DNA of 21,614 nt from F23-B02 sp963610045. GTDB taxonomy: Bacteria; Bacillota; Clostridia; Oscillospirales; Oscillospiraceae. The stretch lies in NCBI GenBank assembly GCA_963610045.1, contig CAVDMS010000023.1, forward strand, positions 1 to 21,614. The letters are read 5' to 3'. Made by a program: the position numbers and the translations under genes. Below, one piece after another: positions 21,609 to 21,614 of this stretch (within the stretch, counting starts at the first letter, position 1; each line of letters begins with the position of its first letter). The notes below the pieces were generated by a model. That model worked only from the letters and a program-made list of their open reading frames with translations. It did not search any database and was not told where the DNA came from.

Positions 21609-21614
21609 GACGAG

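Overview
The window looks like chromosome of an uncultured or poorly characterised gut-type member of the Clostridia (Bacillota), probably Oscillospiraceae/Ruminococcaceae-like. This rests on three things: the DUF512-der-plsY gene order; a secreted protein combining subtilisin, dockerin, Big_2 and SLH domains; and moderately high GC with very AT-rich intergenic spacers and strong AGGAGG-type ribosome binding sites. The taxonomic placement is inference. I see no rRNA, tRNA, CRISPR array, insertion sequence or phage gene.

Layout. Positions 1-876 (minus): the N-terminus of a small membrane protein cut by the window edge, and a DUF4213/DUF364 protein. 965-2526 (plus): tatD and a tyrosine phosphatase overlapping by 4 nt. 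2529-3608 (minus): a histidine-kinase-like ATPase that appears to lack its phospho-acceptor histidine. 3817-4827 (plus): GAPDH with its own promoter and terminator. 9957-4886 (minus): yceD-rpmF from a perfect sigma-A promoter, then DUF512 radical-SAM protein, Der GTPase, a degenerate PlsY homologue and a membrane-anchored metallophosphoesterase. 12215-10102 (minus): a small XRE regulator translationally coupled to lepA. 12381-14310 (plus): pta, tadA and the fluoride channel gene crcB. 15141-14380 (minus): a zinc-ribbon/TM/coiled-coil envelope protein. 15460-21417 (plus): a 1985-residue SLH-anchored cell-envelope subtilase with its own terminator, followed by a tail with further hairpins.

How it fits together. 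Most of the window is housekeeping: translation (rpmF, lepA, der, tadA), central carbon and acetate metabolism (gap, pta), lipid or envelope functions and ion detoxification (crcB). gap, pta and the subtilase share a markedly restricted codon usage, which suggests high expression. pta and the subtilase also share an almost superimposable extended -10 promoter.

The accessory interest lies in the subtilase. It carries a dockerin module inserted inside its Fn3-like domain, a cohesin-like beta domain nearer the C-terminus, and three SLH repeats, two of which share a near-identical DNA block. Other points worth following are the degenerate PlsY at the plsY locus, the His-less kinase, the GAPDH cofactor-pocket substitution and paired palindromes in front of the zinc-ribbon gene. 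I found no clear new defence or mobile system.
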